A stretch of 64,000 nucleotides of DNA from Risungbinella massiliensis (GTDB lineage Bacteria; Bacillota; Bacilli; Thermoactinomycetales; Thermoactinomycetaceae), in NCBI RefSeq assembly GCF_000942395.1, contig NZ_LN812102.1, forward strand, positions 1,524,816 to 1,588,815. Direction: 5' to 3'. A program made the translations under genes and the position numbers. The first letter of the stretch is position 1. Each line of letters opens with the position of its first letter. The notes under the pieces were generated by a model, which was not told the DNA's origin, made no database searches, and was given only the letters and a program-made list of their open reading frames with translations. Of the stretch, positions 61,730 to 64,000 are shown one piece after another.

Positions 61730-63157
61730 TTATCCAATAGAACCTTCCATTTCGAACTTAATCAGACGGTTCATCTCTACTGCGTATTCCATTGGAAGCT
61801 CTTTCGTAAACGGTTCAATGAAGCCCATGATAATCATCTGAGTCGCTTCATTTTCCGATAGACCGCGACTCATCAAATAGAAGAGTTGGTCTTCACTCAC
61901 TTTGGAGACAGTCGCTTCATGCTCCAAGGTAATATTATCATTTTTGATCTCGTTATACGGAATAGTATCCGAAGTAGACTGATCATCCAAAATCAACGTA
62001 TCACACTTAATATTGGCTTTGGAACCTTGGGAATTACGTCCGAAGCTGGTAAGTCCACGGTAGGTTACTTTCCCACCTTGTTTACTGATCGACTTCGAAA
62101 TAACCGTTGCAGTACAGTTTGGAGCAAGTGCAGTAACTTTTGCCCCAGCATCCTGGTGCTGATCTTTACCCGCAACAGCGATAGAGAGCACGTCTGCTTT
62201 TGCACCTTCTCCTGTCATCACAACAGCAGGATATTTCATAGTAAGTTTGGAGCCGATGTTTCCATCTACCCACTCCATGTGTGCACCAGCGTGTGCGACA
62301 GCACGTTTGGTTACAAGGTTATAAATGTTAGGTGCCCAGTTTTGAATCGTGGTATAACGTGCACGAGCATTATCACGAACAACAATCTCTACCACCGCAC
62401 TATGCAGGGAATTAGTGCTATAAACTGGTGCGGTACACCCTTCTACATAGTGAACAAAGCTACCTTCGTCTGCGATAATAAGTGTCCGTTCAAATTGTCC
62501 CATATTCTCAGAGTTAATACGGAAGTATGCTTGTAGTGGAACTTCACATTTTACACCTTTTGGGACGTAGATAAAGCTTCCACCACTCCATACCGCACTA
62601 TTAAGAGCCGCAAATTTATTATCTGCTGGTGGTATTACCGTTCCAAAGTACTCACGGAAAATCTCAGGATGCTCACGAAGCGCTGTATCCGTATCGCAGA
62701 AAATCACACCTTGATCTTCCAATTCTTTTTGCATGTTATGGTAGACAACTTCAGATTCATACTGAGCAGATACCCCAGCAAGAAATTTTTGTTCAGCTTC
62801 TGGAATACCCAACTTATCAAACGTACGCTTGATCTCGTCTGGTACCTCTTCCCATGTCTTACCTTGTCGTTCAGAAGGCTTTACATAGTAGGTAATATCA
62901 TCAAAATTTAATTCATCCAGCTTCCCTGGTAATAGAGAGAACCATTTACTATTCAGGGAGTTTGGCATTGGCATTTTATAAAATTGCTCCAAAGATTTAA
63001 GACGAAACTCTAACATCCAGTCTGGTTCGCCTTTCATCCGGGAGATCTCTTCCACTACTTCTCTTGAGAGCCCACGTTTCGCACGATAAACGGAAACGTC
63101 TTTGTCTCGAAATCCATATTGATACTCAGTAGAGATATCTGGTAGATTCTGAGCCAC
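61730..63157 (-). CDS. sufB: Fe-S cluster assembly scaffold SufB
   Basis: A 475-residue beta-helix protein of the SufBC2D scaffold, where SufB accepts sulfur from SufS-SufU and builds clusters. Typical motifs are GVQ-like [58 protein letters not shown] and [19 protein letters not shown]. The start is GTG 63157 with AGGAGG six to seven bases upstream. It is the last gene before the terminator. SufC and SufD should lie beyond the window edge. Confidence 0.95.
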   Translation of the reverse strand: MAQNLPDISTEYQYGFRDKDVSVYRAKRGLSREVVEEISRMKGEPDWMLEFRLKSLEQFYKMPMPNSLNSKWFSLLPGKLDELNFDDITYYVKPSERQGKTWEEVPDEIKRTFDKLGIPEAEQKFLAGVSAQYESEVVYHNMQKELEDQGVIFCDTDTALREHPEIFREYFGTVIPPADNKFAALNSAVWSGGSFIYVPKGVKCEVPLQAYFRINSENMGQFERTLIIADEGSFVHYVEGCTAPVYSTNSLHSAVVEIVVRDNARARYTTIQNWAPNIYNLVTKRAVAHAGAHMEWVDGNIGSKLTMKYPAVVMTGEGAKADVLSIAVAGKDQHQDAGAKVTALAPNCTATVISKSISKQGGKVTYRGLTSFGRNSQGSKANIKCDTLILDDQSTSDTIPYNEIKNDNITLEHEATVSKVSEDQLFYLMSRGLSENEATQMIIMGFIEPFTKELPMEYAVEMNRLIKFEMEGSIG

Positions 63158-63169
63158 GTTTATTCCTCC

Positions 63170-64000
<831 letters not shown>

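Noticed and set aside
61886-62536. A 216-residue rightward reading frame
   Set aside because: It is antisense to sufB, Cys/Ser/Phe rich, and has no start site. It is long only because of the codon pattern of sufB.

Overview
The window looks like chromosome of a low-GC, Gram-positive, spore-forming member of the Bacillales. The backbone follows the order of the Bacillus subtilis yut-yun-suf neighbourhood: a NifU-like protein (yutI), a CotS-type kinase (yutH), a PgpA phosphatase (yutG), a HAD phosphatase (yutF), a HepT-like protein (yutE), yutD, lipA, the spore lytic enzyme lytH/yunA, yunB, yunC, yunD, yunF, then sufS-sufU-sufB. Several genes are sporulation-linked (lytH, yunB, a yutH coat-kinase relative, four CotF-like coat proteins). 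A tandem ThyX-like protein, a type III polyketide synthase and a conjugation-type gene cluster fit Thermoactinomycetaceae or a close relative. That family assignment is inference, not proof.

Layout. 1-1.2 kb: transsulfuration genes mccA-mccB (mccB runs off the edge). 1.2-12.1 kb: the yut block with an orphan peptide-binding protein, an SDR, an MBL hydrolase, a DUF4349 lipoprotein and a RacA-like protein among its genes. 12.1-15.3 kb: a Fur-box-flanked siderophore permease pair and its binding lipoprotein, without an ATPase. 15.3-25.8 kb: lytH, a glutaredoxin, UbiD, yunB, a tandem ThyX, the alkylpyrone pair bpsA-bpsB, a small ABC exporter and a GNAT. 25.5-37.4 kb: a leftward cluster for a conjugation-type (type IV) secretion machine. 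It has a pumping ATPase, a VirB6-like protein, a VirB4 ATPase, TcpE, a small membrane protein, TcpC, a class D sortase, its likely LPDTA-anchored substrate, a membrane-anchored protein and an M23 peptidase. No relaxase or integrase is visible in it. 37.6-47.5 kb: an ABC-F protein, several very small ORFs, a cold-shock protein, yunC, queT, yunD, yunF, pncB and an AI-2E-family permease. 47.9-53.4 kb: a class II aldolase-like/SDR/lipid-kinase operon, a MarR-MFS unit and a BrkB protein. 53.6-58.2 kb: an XRE-TPR regulator split at an A8 run, then an acetyl-diaminopimelate operon (dapH, class III aminotransferase, deacetylase). 58.3-61.7 kb: an adhB/yraDEFG-like spore-coat island ending in a decayed tyrosine recombinase. 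61.7-64 kb: sufB, sufU and sufS (partial).

The main unexplained signals are these. (1) The relaxase-less secretion cluster carries its own sortase-substrate pair. (2) Two families of dispersed, structured intergenic repeats occur: a 134-137 bp element with terminal inverted repeats, and a shorter element whose stem arms change sequence between copies but remain complementary. Both carry a TAGGGAG core. (3) There are unlisted micro-ORFs with good ribosome-binding sites: a +11 amphipathic 32-mer, a 38-mer with 17 acidic residues, and a 13/30-residue tandem pair. (4) The XRE-TPR regulator is interrupted exactly at an A8 homopolymer. All start sites, motifs and hairpins were read by eye. No database search or folding calculation was run.
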